NCBI GenBank assembly: GCA_903837445.1
Contig: CAILUR010000076.1
Coordinates: 1 to 39,352, forward strand
DNA: 39,352 bases
Reading direction: 5' to 3'
Origin: an uncultured bacterium
GTDB lineage: Bacteria; Oederibacteriota; PGYV01; CAILUR01
In this document: in pieces, positions 25,042 to 33,043 of the stretch
How positions within the stretch are numbered: the stretch's first letter is position 1
Layout of the letters: each line of letters opens with the position of its first letter
The notes under the pieces: model-generated
Told to the model about the DNA's origin: nothing
The model's database searches: none
Seen by the model: only the letters and a program-made list of their open reading frames with translations
Program-made: the position numbers and the translations under genes

Positions 25042-25893
25042 ATGTCTAAAAAGCACACACTTAAAAAAGTTACCATAGTCGGGCTCGGAATTATGGGCGG
25101 CAGTTTAGGGAAAGAAATTATTTTTCAAAGACTGGCGTATGTGACAGGAGTCAGTTCTTCTCCGGCGCGTATAAAAGAAGCTGTGAAGTTAGGCGCGATA
25201 AACCGTGGGACTGTAAATATAAGAGAAGGCGTGAAAGATGCCGACCTTGTAGTCATTGCGGGAAAGGTAATGGAAATCCCGGTGAAGTTTAAACAGCTTT
25301 ATCCATATTTGAAAGAAGGCGCTATCGTGACAGATGTGGGAAGCGTAAAAAAATATATCTGCGAGGCCATAAAAAAGATAGATAAGAAAAATGTTTTTGT
25401 GGGATCGCATCCTATGGTAGGGTCGGAAAAAAGAGGGCTGTTGAATAGTACAAAAGAATTTTACAAAGACGGGGTATGTATTATGACTCCGGGAAAAGAA
25501 ACGGATTGTGATAATTTTACGGCAGTATATAAGTTTTGGAAAAAAATGGGAATGACTGTACTGGCTATGACCGCGGGACAACACGATGCTGAGACTGCAC
25601 TGATAAGCCACTTGCCACACTTGGTGGCATTTTGTTTGGTGAACAATGCGGCAGAAATAATTAAAAAAAATCCGTTGGTGATTGGACCTGGGTTTAAAGG
25701 GGCGACAAGAATTGCTGGGTCACACGAAGAAGTGTGGGCGGAAATATTTACAGCAAATAAAGAAGAACTATTGAAAGCTCTTTCGAAATATCGCAAGGAA
25801 CTTAGTAAACTGGAAGCTGCAGTGAAAAGCACGACACCTGCACAGATGAAAAAAATAATGCGCGGGGCGCGACTTTTAAGGGAGAAAATTTAA
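25042..25893 (+). CDS. tyrA: Prephenate dehydrogenase
   Basis: TyrA oxidatively decarboxylates prephenate to 4-hydroxyphenylpyruvate with NAD(P). The 283 residues have the dinucleotide-binding start VTIVGLGIMGGSLGKEI near 10-26, TDVGSVK near 97 and the catalytic region GSHPMVGSEKRG near 120-131. A helical C-terminal domain with ISHLPHLVAFCLV near 190 and GSHEEVWAEIF near 230 completes it. No ACT domain and no fused chorismate mutase are present. Feedback control is therefore more likely at AroF. The stop is directly followed by the aroA ATG with no gap. AAAAGGAA precedes its own ATG. Confidence 0.93.
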   Translation: MSKKHTLKKVTIVGLGIMGGSLGKEIIFQRLAYVTGVSSSPARIKEAVKLGAINRGTVNIREGVKDADLVVIAGKVMEIPVKFKQLYPYLKEGAIVTDVGSVKKYICEAIKKIDKKNVFVGSHPMVGSEKRGLLNSTKEFYKDGVCIMTPGKETDCDNFTAVYKFWKKMGMTVLAMTAGQHDAETALISHLPHLVAFCLVNNAAEIIKKNPLVIGPGFKGATRIAGSHEEVWAEIFTANKEELLKALSKYRKELSKLEAAVKSTTPAQMKKIMRGARLLREKI

Positions 25894-27180
25894 ATGAAAA
25901 AGATTCACATAAATCCGTTGAAAAAATGTAAAAAAAGTATTCTGGTGCAAGGCGACAAGTCCATATCCCACAGGGCGATAATTATAGGAAGCTTAGCCAG
26001 AGGCGTCACGAAAATTAAAAACTTTCTTGAAGCTGGCGACTGTCTTAATACTGCCGATATTTACAGGCAAATGGGAGTGAAGATAGAAAAAAAGGGAGCG
26101 GAGTATCTGGTATACGGTCGCGGTTTGTTTAACCTGCGCCAGCCAGCGAAAACGCTTTATGTGGGCAATTCTGGCACGGCAATACGCCTCAATCTCGGAG
26201 TGCTTGCGGCACAGCGGTTTACTTCAATAATTACAGGGGATGCCCAGATAATAAAAAGGCCTATGAAACGAGTCATTACTCCGCTTACGGAAATGGGCGC
26301 AAAATTTGAAAGCCACGGGGGTTATGCCCCGGTGACGGTTTTGGGCGGAGTCCTGCACGGGATTACATATGAAATGCCTGAGGCCAGCGCACAGGTAAAG
26401 TCAGCTTTAATGTTGGCAGCGCTTCACGCGGAATCAGCGACCACGATAATAGAAAAAGAAAAATCCAGAGACCATACAGAAAGAATGCTTAAATATTTTG
26501 GTGCGGATATAAAAGTTATAAAAAATAAAATAAAAATTAAACCAGGTAAAGAAATAATGGGCAGGACTATCTATGTGCCGGGAGATATCTCCTCGGCGGC
26601 ATTTTTTATGATAGCCGGCCTGATAGTAAAAAATGCCGAAATCACAGTAAAAGGCATAGGCGTAAATCCGTCGCGCACGGGAATCATTGATGCGATAAAA
26701 AAAATGGGTGGAAAAATTACGATTAAAAATTCAAAGAACATAAACGGAGAACCAGTAGCGGATATAGTGACTAAGACTTCAAAACTTAAAGGCATTACGA
26801 TAGGCGGGGCAATGATTCCGCGCTTGATTGACGAGATTCCTGTGATTGCCATAGCAGCAGCTTTTGCCAAGGGCAAGACAGTGATTAAGGATGCCGAAGA
26901 ACTGCGCTACAAGGAAACGGATAGGATAAAAACTATCTGTGACAATCTTGGTAGGATAGGCGTAAAGGTGGAAGAAAAAAAGGACGGTATGATTATTTAC
27001 GGAGGAGAAGGCAAACCTTTTAAATATTCGGATATTATTTCATACGGCGATCACAGGATAGCCATGGCGTTTTCTATAGCCGCCCTCTCCAGCGATAACG
27101 GCCTCCTCATAAAAGACATTGAGTGTGTGGGAACTTCTTTTCCTGAATTTTTTAATATACTTACAAAATTGAAAGGATAG
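25894..27180 (+). CDS. aroA: 3-phosphoshikimate 1-carboxyvinyltransferase (EPSP synthase)
   Basis: AroA makes EPSP from shikimate-3-phosphate and PEP, the step before chorismate. The 428 residues include the phosphate-binding GDKSISHRAIIIGSLARG near 20-37, GNSGTAIRLNLGVLA near 90, the PEP-site region RPMKRVITPL near 122 and DEIPVIAIAAAFA near 313. EELRYKETDRI near 335 and YGDHRIAMAFSIAAL near 384 complete the set. The residues following GNSGTAIRL resemble a class I-like pocket, but tolerance to inhibitors cannot be judged by eye. It abuts tyrA and is followed by plsC after three bases. In Clostridia cmk often stands at this point and is absent here. Confidence 0.96.
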   Translation: MKKIHINPLKKCKKSILVQGDKSISHRAIIIGSLARGVTKIKNFLEAGDCLNTADIYRQMGVKIEKKGAEYLVYGRGLFNLRQPAKTLYVGNSGTAIRLNLGVLAAQRFTSIITGDAQIIKRPMKRVITPLTEMGAKFESHGGYAPVTVLGGVLHGITYEMPEASAQVKSALMLAALHAESATTIIEKEKSRDHTERMLKYFGADIKVIKNKIKIKPGKEIMGRTIYVPGDISSAAFFMIAGLIVKNAEITVKGIGVNPSRTGIIDAIKKMGGKITIKNSKNINGEPVADIVTKTSKLKGITIGGAMIPRLIDEIPVIAIAAAFAKGKTVIKDAEELRYKETDRIKTICDNLGRIGVKVEEKKDGMIIYGGEGKPFKYSDIISYGDHRIAMAFSIAALSSDNGLLIKDIECVGTSFPEFFNILTKLKG

Positions 27181-27183
27181 CAT

Positions 27184-27831
27184 ATGGCATTTAATAAACC
27201 CTTTTATGATTTTTTTCGAATGGTGTTCACAGTAGTTTTTAAAGTATTGTGGGGGTTTAAAATTTATGGGCTGGAGAATCTCCCGGAAAAAGGCGGCTTT
27301 ATGCTTGCCTCAAACCACGCGAGTTTTCTTGACCCGCCTATGCTCGGCGCTGCTATATGGAAAAGGGACATAAAATATATGGCAAGACACACCCTTTTCA
27401 AAAGTAAATTTGGCGCCTGGTTTTTAAATTCTACAGGGTCTTATCCGATAAAACGCGGTACTATAGACAGAGATGCGTGGAAAAATTTCGGAGAACTTAT
27501 TGAAAAGGGAAATGCCGTTACTTTTTTCCCTGAAGGCACAAGGACAGAAACGGGCGAACTGCAGGAAGCCAAGCCAGGTTCTGGAATGCTGATTTACAGG
27601 ACTAAGGCTATGGTGGTGCCAGTGTATATGGATACTTTTGGGATATGGTCAAAAGGGAAAAAACTGCCGACTCCTGGCAAAAGAATTTCAATCCTTTTTG
27701 GCAAGCCTTTAGTCTTCACAGAAGACTTCGCAAAACCCGAAGGCAGAGAAGTCTATGAAGAAATAACAAAAAAAGTAATGGCGGCAATAAGAGAACTTAA
27801 AGAAGAGTTAGAAAACAAAAAGAAAAAATAA
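27184..27831 (+). CDS. plsC: 1-acyl-sn-glycerol-3-phosphate acyltransferase
   Basis: PlsC adds the second acyl chain to lysophosphatidic acid to make phosphatidic acid at the inner membrane. The 215 residues show a hydrophobic N-terminus (residues 6-25), the catalytic NHASFLDPPMLG motif (HX4D) near 43-54, and FYPIKRG-like sequence (here SYPIKRG). The substrate-binding FFPEGTRTETGEL lies near 115-127. The C-terminus is rich in lysine. AAAGGA in the end of aroA places the ATG. Cotranscription with aroA upstream and ispH downstream is likely. The exact acyl donor is not evident. Confidence 0.93.
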   Translation: MAFNKPFYDFFRMVFTVVFKVLWGFKIYGLENLPEKGGFMLASNHASFLDPPMLGAAIWKRDIKYMARHTLFKSKFGAWFLNSTGSYPIKRGTIDRDAWKNFGELIEKGNAVTFFPEGTRTETGELQEAKPGSGMLIYRTKAMVVPVYMDTFGIWSKGKKLPTPGKRISILFGKPLVFTEDFAKPEGREVYEEITKKVMAAIRELKEELENKKKK

Positions 27832-27903
27832 AACTGTTTGCAAAAAATGAAAAGTGAAAAGTTGAAAGTAGAAAGCAGTAAGTATATTTTACGGAGGCCA
27901 TAT

Positions 27904-28788
27904 GTGAAAGTAATTGTAGCTAAAAACTCCGGCTTTTGTTTTGGAGTGAAGCGGGCGATGGAAATGGCTTACAAATACGCCAAAGAGCATCCAGATAAAA
28001 AAAAGTATTCTCTGCGTGAAATAATTCATAATTCGCAGGAAGTCAAAAAGTTGGAAGCCGAGGGTGTTAAACATATAGAAAAAATAAGTGATATTGAAGA
28101 TGGCGCCTGTGTGATTGTAAGTACTCACGGCGTCACTCCAACTGAGAAAAATAGATTGAAAGAAAAACACTTAAATATTCTGGATACCACTTGTCCGTAT
28201 GTAAAGAAGATACACTTGATAGTAAAACACTTGGCAGAAAGTGGGGCGCAAGTGGTCATAGTTGGAGACAAGGATCACTTGGAAGTCAGCGGCATAGTGG
28301 GCTATGCGCAGGCGCCACCTGAGGGAAAGGGTGTCAGTGTGATAAGTGAAATAGAGGAAGTTAAAAAAATGCGGGTGAGTGCGCAAATAGGCGTAGTGGC
28401 ACAGACCACTTATAACTTGGTCAAGTATATGGAAATTACTAAAGCAATAATGGAAAAAGCGTTTGCACAAGGCTATGCTCAGGTGAGTGTGCACAATACC
28501 ATATGTGACGCCACTTATAACAGGCAGGAAGAGACGATAAAAATTGCCAAGCAAGCAGAGATAATGATAGTGGTAGGCGGGAAGAACAGCGCGAATACCA
28601 AACGGCTTTATAGCTTAAGCAGGGAGATATTAAAAACGGTCTATCATATTGAAACAGCGGGGGAACTTAAGGCCTCGTGGTTCAAGGGGAAGAAAATTGT
28701 GGGGGTCAGTGCAGGAGCTTCTACCCCTGATAGCGCGATAGCGGAAACGGTAAAAAAAATAAACGAAATAGGGAGAAAGCATAAATGA
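27904..28788 (+). CDS. ispH: 4-hydroxy-3-methylbut-2-enyl diphosphate reductase
   Basis: IspH reduces HMBPP to IPP and DMAPP, the last step of the MEP isoprenoid pathway, with a 4Fe-4S cluster. The start is GTG at 27904, six bases after a perfect GGAGG (27893-27897). It gives 294 residues with the first cluster cysteine at residue 12 in SGFCFGVKRAME, the same place as in E. coli. A longer in-frame reading from 27838 (TTG) adds a low-complexity lysine-rich stretch and is rejected. Other cluster cysteines are in TTCPYVKK near 97 and ICDATYNRQEE near 195. STHGVTPTE and GVSAGASTPDSAI are present. It overlaps the S1 gene as ATGA; in Clostridia the two are sometimes fused. Confidence 0.95.
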   Translation: MKVIVAKNSGFCFGVKRAMEMAYKYAKEHPDKKKYSLREIIHNSQEVKKLEAEGVKHIEKISDIEDGACVIVSTHGVTPTEKNRLKEKHLNILDTTCPYVKKIHLIVKHLAESGAQVVIVGDKDHLEVSGIVGYAQAPPEGKGVSVISEIEEVKKMRVSAQIGVVAQTTYNLVKYMEITKAIMEKAFAQGYAQVSVHNTICDATYNRQEETIKIAKQAEIMIVVGGKNSANTKRLYSLSREILKTVYHIETAGELKASWFKGKKIVGVSAGASTPDSAIAETVKKINEIGRKHK

Positions 28789-30410
28789 ATGAAAATGATT
28801 ATGGTTTGAATAAAGGCGTGAGAGATGGCGGCCTGGTAAAAGGGCGGGTGGTAAGAAAAGAAAACGGAGAGGTCTATCTGGATATTGGTTTCAAATCAGA
28901 AGGGTTTATTCCAGTCGAGGAAACAGCGAAATATACTTACTATGATGATTTGAAAGAAGGCGATGAACTGGATGTATATGTGAAAAGAGTGGAAGGTAAA
29001 GAAGGAATGGTCCAACTCTCTAAGATAATTGCCGATAAGAAAATTATTTTTGGAAACATAAAAAAAGCTTTTGAAGCGAAAACCTCTATGGACGGACTTG
29101 TGACAAAGGCGGTAAAAGGTGGTTATATCATAGATTTTGGAGCGAACATAACGGCTTTTCTTCCAATGTCTCACGCCAAAGCATATGGGGTGACTGAAGA
29201 CCTGACAAACAGAAAAATATTTGTAAAAATAATACAGTTAGATGAGGAAAAAAGAAATATCGTGGTGTCATATAAAGAACATATGGCTGAAAAACAAAAG
29301 GCCGATGAAGAAAACTTGAAAAAGAATTTTCCAATAAATGAAAAAATTGAAGTGGCTATAGTAGGAGTTTCTGAAGTTGGGCTTGAAGTGGAAAAAGATG
29401 GCATCAAGGCCTTTGTGATCGCTGGCGAAATAGCGTGGACAAAAATAACAGATATGGCGGGGCAGTATAAAATAGGAGATATCTTACAGGTGCTGGTAAT
29501 GCAGGGCGAGACAGGCAGAATAATGCTCAGCGCGAAACGGCTTACCGAAAACCCTTTTAAAAAGTTCTTGGGAGATATAAAACCTGGAGACACGCTCAAA
29601 GGAGTAATAAAAGAAACAGTCCCGCAGGGCGCGTTGGTAGAATTTACAGGCGGAGTGGAAGGTTTTTTACCAGCTTCTGAGATTACTTACTACAGAAGAA
29701 TAAAAGATCCAGGAGAAGTTTTAAAAAAAGGGCAGGAAATTTCCCCCCTCATTTTTAAAATTGATGCGGAAAATGAAAAAATATTGGTAAGCCTTAAACG
29801 GCTTGAGCGCAATCCGTGGGACGATATTGACGAACGCTATCCCCAGGGAGCCAGAGTGGCTGGCATTATTAAAGAAATAAAAGAAGGCGTGGGCGCGGAA
29901 GTGGAACTTGAGGAAAATGTGGACGCTTTTGTCGCTATGTCAAATATCTCGTGGCAGACCTTTGGCGCTATTTCTGAAGTGCTCAAACAGGGCGAAAAAA
30001 AAGAGTTCAGGATTATGGAAGCGGATAAACAAAAATTTAAAATTATGCTTGGGTTAAAACAACTGCATACCGAACCGTGGGAAACCTTTGTAGAGAAATA
30101 TAAAGAAGGTGGGTTTGTGGATGTCAAGATTATGGACATAGAAGAGACAGCGATAGTGTGCCAAATAATTGATGGCGTCAATGGCAGGATACTGATAAGA
30201 AATAAGGCGAAAGTGATAAACAACAAAGGTGAAATAATTAAAGCCAGAATCTCAAAAATAGACAAAGACCATAAAAAAGTTATTTTATCATCGCAGGAGT
30301 TTGAAGTGTCAGAAGAGAAAAAAGAAATAAATGAGTATATAAAAACGCACGAGCACAAGTTTACGCTTAGCGATGTCATACAGATTAAAAAAACAGATAA
30401 GCCGGAGTGA
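28785..30410 (+). CDS. rpsA: Ribosomal protein S1 with six S1 repeats
   Basis: S1 binds mRNA and helps the 30S subunit start translation. The 541 residues contain six S1 RNA-binding repeats, at roughly 14-83, 92-175, 180-262, 263-350, 353-435 and 436-520. Repeats 1, 4 and 5 are the most regular, for example EVYLDIGFKSEGFIPVEE and GALVEFTGGVEGFLPASEI. Six repeats match the Gram-negative S1 rather than the four-repeat Firmicute form. The short N- and C-terminal tails suggest the full protein. It overlaps ispH by four bases with GGGAGAAAG upstream. The rex gene follows, its start lying two bases beyond the stop. Confidence 0.92.
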   Translation: MNENDYGLNKGVRDGGLVKGRVVRKENGEVYLDIGFKSEGFIPVEETAKYTYYDDLKEGDELDVYVKRVEGKEGMVQLSKIIADKKIIFGNIKKAFEAKTSMDGLVTKAVKGGYIIDFGANITAFLPMSHAKAYGVTEDLTNRKIFVKIIQLDEEKRNIVVSYKEHMAEKQKADEENLKKNFPINEKIEVAIVGVSEVGLEVEKDGIKAFVIAGEIAWTKITDMAGQYKIGDILQVLVMQGETGRIMLSAKRLTENPFKKFLGDIKPGDTLKGVIKETVPQGALVEFTGGVEGFLPASEITYYRRIKDPGEVLKKGQEISPLIFKIDAENEKILVSLKRLERNPWDDIDERYPQGARVAGIIKEIKEGVGAEVELEENVDAFVAMSNISWQTFGAISEVLKQGEKKEFRIMEADKQKFKIMLGLKQLHTEPWETFVEKYKEGGFVDVKIMDIEETAIVCQIIDGVNGRILIRNKAKVINNKGEIIKARISKIDKDHKKVILSSQEFEVSEEKKEINEYIKTHEHKFTLSDVIQIKKTDKPE

Positions 30411-30412
30411 CT

Positions 30413-31036
30413 ATGCTGAAAAAAATACCTATTTCTACAGTAAGCAGGCTTTCACTTTACTTGAAATGTTTTACCGAGCTTCATATTGAAAGTGTGGAGT
30501 ATGTGTCTTCTGAAGACCTTGCCGAGCGTATAGGCCTTAACGCCGCACAGGTCAGAAAGGACTTGGCTTTTTTTGGACAGTTCGGTAGGCGCGGAGTGGG
30601 GTACAATATAGTAAGTTTGAAAGAAGAAATCTCAAAGATATTGGGCACGCACAAGTCTTGGAAGACGGCTGTTATTGGAATGGGAAACTTAGGTTCGGCC
30701 TTGACTATGTATACTGGGTTTCGAGCAAAAGGGTTTAATATAGTGGCAGGGTTTGATGTCTCCACAGATAAAATTGGCTGGGAAATAGATACTCTTAAAA
30801 TATACGATTATCAGGATTTGGAAAAAGTAATCAAAAAAGAAAAAATAGAAATAGTTATTATCACTACTCCGAAAGAAGTGCTTGCAGATGTAATGGCAAA
30901 ACTGAGAAAAACTGGGATTAAGGGTATTTTAAATTTTGCTGGAAAATATATGAAAAACGAAGGAAATATAATAATAAGAAATGTAGACTTAGGGCAAGAA
31001 ATGGAGCAGTTGACATTCTTTTTAACGAATAAATAG
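30413..31036 (+). CDS. rex: Redox-sensing transcriptional repressor Rex
   Basis: Rex senses the NADH/NAD ratio and releases DNA when NADH rises, controlling fermentation and respiration genes. From ATG 30413 the product has 207 residues. The GTG at 30407 also fits, but GGAG (30404-30407) serves 30413 better. The N-terminal winged helix has IPISTVSRLSLYLKC and the DNA-recognition region AQVRKDLAFFGQFGRRGVGYN near 40-60. The Rossmann core has AVIGMGNLGSAL near 86-97, and the domain-swapped C-terminal helix ends NVDLGQEMEQLTFFL. I found no clear Rex operator (TTGTGAA-N4-TTCACAA type) upstream of any gene here, so its targets lie elsewhere. Confidence 0.95.
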   Translation: MLKKIPISTVSRLSLYLKCFTELHIESVEYVSSEDLAERIGLNAAQVRKDLAFFGQFGRRGVGYNIVSLKEEISKILGTHKSWKTAVIGMGNLGSALTMYTGFRAKGFNIVAGFDVSTDKIGWEIDTLKIYDYQDLEKVIKKEKIEIVIITTPKEVLADVMAKLRKTGIKGILNFAGKYMKNEGNIIIRNVDLGQEMEQLTFFLTNK

Positions 31037-31046
31037 GATAATAAAA

Positions 31047-31098
31047 AGGTGGGAATTTCTTTAGCCCTTGTGCTGATGCGAAACCACTTGGAGGAAAT
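31047..31098 (+). promoter_or_regulatory. thrS leader hairpin with an anticodon-like loop
   Basis: The gap before thrS can fold into one long arm. AGGTGG (31047-31052) pairs with CCACTT (31084-31089, one G-U pair), TTTC (31056-31059) with GAAA (31080-31083), and AGC (31063-31065) with GCT (31072-31074). The apical loop CCTTGT contains CTTGT, the same five bases as the anticodon loop start of the tRNA-Thr(TGT) in this window. The ribosome-binding site GGAGG (31090-31094) directly touches the foot of the stem. E. coli ThrRS is known to repress its mRNA by binding such a mimic. That this is one is inference. Confidence 0.35.
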
Positions 31099-33015
31099 AT
31101 GATTAAAGTAATTTACAAAGGCAAAACCATAGAAGGCGCGCCCGGCACTCGGGTCAAGGACTTGATAAAACAGGCCGAGGGTATGGATACTCCAGATATT
31201 TTGTTGGCAAAAGTTAATGGGGTCCTCACAGATATGGCAGCACAGGTTAATGCGGATGCGGAGATTGTCCCCATTACTTTTAATGATGAAGAAGGAAAAA
31301 AAACCTATTGGCATAGTACTTCACATATTATGGCGGCAGCGGTAAAACAGCTTTGGCCAGAAGTGAAAGTCACTATAGGACCTTCAATTGATGAAGGGTT
31401 TTATTATGATTTTGACAGAGAAAAACCTTTCGCCGAAGAGGAACTCGCTAAAATAGAAGAAGAAATGAAAAAAATAATAAAAGAAAATGCGCCTTTTATA
31501 CGCAAAAATATTTCAAAGGCCGAAGCCATTACTATGTTTAAGGCGCTTGGTGAAACATATAAAGTAGAAATCATAGATGGCATTAAAGAAGACATAGTAA
31601 GTCTTTATTCAATAGGCGCCTTTACCGACTTGTGTCGGGGGCCACATTTACCGGCATCTAAAAAAGTAAAAGCGGTAAAATTGACAAAAGTGGCAGGGGC
31701 ATATTGGCGTGGCGATGAAAAAAATAAAATGCTCCAGAGAATTTATGGCATTTCTTTTCCTACACAAGAACTGCTGGATGAATATTTAAACGGCATAGAA
31801 GAAGCCAAACAGCGCGACCATCGCAAACTGGGTAAAGAACTTGATTTGTTTTCACTTCACGAGGAGTTTGGGGCAGGGCTTGTGTATTGGCATCCGAAAG
31901 GCGCTATGATAAGAAAAGAGATTGAGGATTTTTGGCGTGCGGAACATTTAAAACGCGGATATGATTTGGTGGTGTCACCGCATTTGGCAAAGATAGATTT
32001 GTGGAACACTTCTGGGCACACAGGTTTTTATAAAGATAGTCTTTTTCCAGTTATGACTTTGGATGATAATGACTATCTGGTAAAACCTATGAACTGTCCT
32101 TTTCACATACTTATTTATAATACTTCAAAGAAAAGCTATCGTGACCTGCCACTGCGTTGGGCAGAGATAGGCACAGTGTATAGATATGAAAAGTCAGGCG
32201 TCTTGCACGGGCTTATGCGAGTGCGCGGTTTCTCACAGGATGATGCCCATATTTTTATGCGGGAAGACCAGCTGGATGAAGAATTGGGGAAACTGCTTGA
32301 GATAATAGAATATATTCTTGGAGTATTTGGATTTCAAAGTTATGAAGTATATCTCAGTACAAGACCTGAGGAATATATAGGAGATATCGCGACCTGGGAT
32401 AAGGCGGAAACTGCGCTGAAAAATTCACTTGAAAAAGCCGGCTTGGCTTACAAAGTGGATGCAGGAGGCGGCGCGTTTTATGGACCTAAAATTGACATAA
32501 AAATAAAAGATGCGCTTAACCGTGTCTGGCAGTGTTCTACTGTGCAGGTGGATTTTAATTTACCAGAAAGGTTTAATGTAAACTATACAGGCAGTGATGG
32601 GAAAGAGCACAGAGTAATTATGGTACATAGAGCGCTGTTGGGTTCTTTTGAACGCTTTTTCGGAGTGCTCATAGAACACTATAAAGGCGCGTTTCCTGTC
32701 TGGTTGGCGCCAGTGCAGGTAATGGTAATGCCCCTCACTGACAGAAATAACGACTACGCTAAAAAAATTCAGAACCTGTTAATAGACGCTGGAGTCAGAG
32801 CGAAATTTGATGACAACAATGAAAAAATAGGCGCGAAGATAAGAACTTCTACAATGCAAAAAGTCCCCTATATGATAATTACTGGAGACATAGAAGTAGA
32901 GACCAACACTATTTCTGTCCGCAAACGCTCAGGGGAAGAAGAAAAAGGCGTGAGTGCGGAAGCATTTGTGAAAATGATTACAGAAAAAATAAAGAAAAAG
33001 GAGATAGCAATATAG
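31099..33015 (+). CDS. thrS: Threonyl-tRNA synthetase
   Basis: ThrRS charges tRNA-Thr and clears mischarged serine. The 638 residues are full length. An N-terminal TGS domain covers about 1-62, and the editing domain has HSTSHIMAAAVKQL near 73 and DLCRGPHLP near 178. The class II core has FYKDSLFPVM, the zinc-binding NCPFHILIY near 332-340 and RVRGFSQDDAHIF near 376. Motif 3 is MVHRALLGSFERFFGVLIEH near 512, and the anticodon-binding domain is C-terminal (APVQVMVMPL onwards). GGAGG precedes the ATG next to a leader hairpin. It is 62 bases after rex. A hairpin spans its stop codon. Confidence 0.98.
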   Translation: MIKVIYKGKTIEGAPGTRVKDLIKQAEGMDTPDILLAKVNGVLTDMAAQVNADAEIVPITFNDEEGKKTYWHSTSHIMAAAVKQLWPEVKVTIGPSIDEGFYYDFDREKPFAEEELAKIEEEMKKIIKENAPFIRKNISKAEAITMFKALGETYKVEIIDGIKEDIVSLYSIGAFTDLCRGPHLPASKKVKAVKLTKVAGAYWRGDEKNKMLQRIYGISFPTQELLDEYLNGIEEAKQRDHRKLGKELDLFSLHEEFGAGLVYWHPKGAMIRKEIEDFWRAEHLKRGYDLVVSPHLAKIDLWNTSGHTGFYKDSLFPVMTLDDNDYLVKPMNCPFHILIYNTSKKSYRDLPLRWAEIGTVYRYEKSGVLHGLMRVRGFSQDDAHIFMREDQLDEELGKLLEIIEYILGVFGFQSYEVYLSTRPEEYIGDIATWDKAETALKNSLEKAGLAYKVDAGGGAFYGPKIDIKIKDALNRVWQCSTVQVDFNLPERFNVNYTGSDGKEHRVIMVHRALLGSFERFFGVLIEHYKGAFPVWLAPVQVMVMPLTDRNNDYAKKIQNLLIDAGVRAKFDDNNEKIGAKIRTSTMQKVPYMIITGDIEVETNTISVRKRSGEEEKGVSAEAFVKMITEKIKKKEIAI

Positions 33016-33034
33016 TTCCGAAGTTTGGAACTAT
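33012..33034. repeat. Hairpin across the thrS stop codon, repeat-family member
   Basis: ATAGTTCC (33012-33019) and GGAACTAT (33027-33034) are perfect 8-base arms around GAAGTTT. The TAG stop of thrS (33013-33015) is inside the left arm. No T-run follows, so it is a weak terminator at best. The core AGTTCCGA...TTGGAAC matches part of the nested repeat at 38943-39018, which suggests a dispersed repeat rather than a gene-specific signal. Confidence 0.55.
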
Positions 33035-33043
33035 TAAAATATT

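Noticed and set aside
27838..27903. Longer N-terminus for IspH from a TTG
   Set aside because: The added residues come from a low-complexity AAAGTGAAAAG-like stretch with no ribosome-binding site, whereas GGAGG sits six bases before the GTG at 27904.
31037..31098. T-box leader for thrS
   Set aside because: The gap is only 62 bases and has no TGGNACCGCG antiterminator sequence or terminator.
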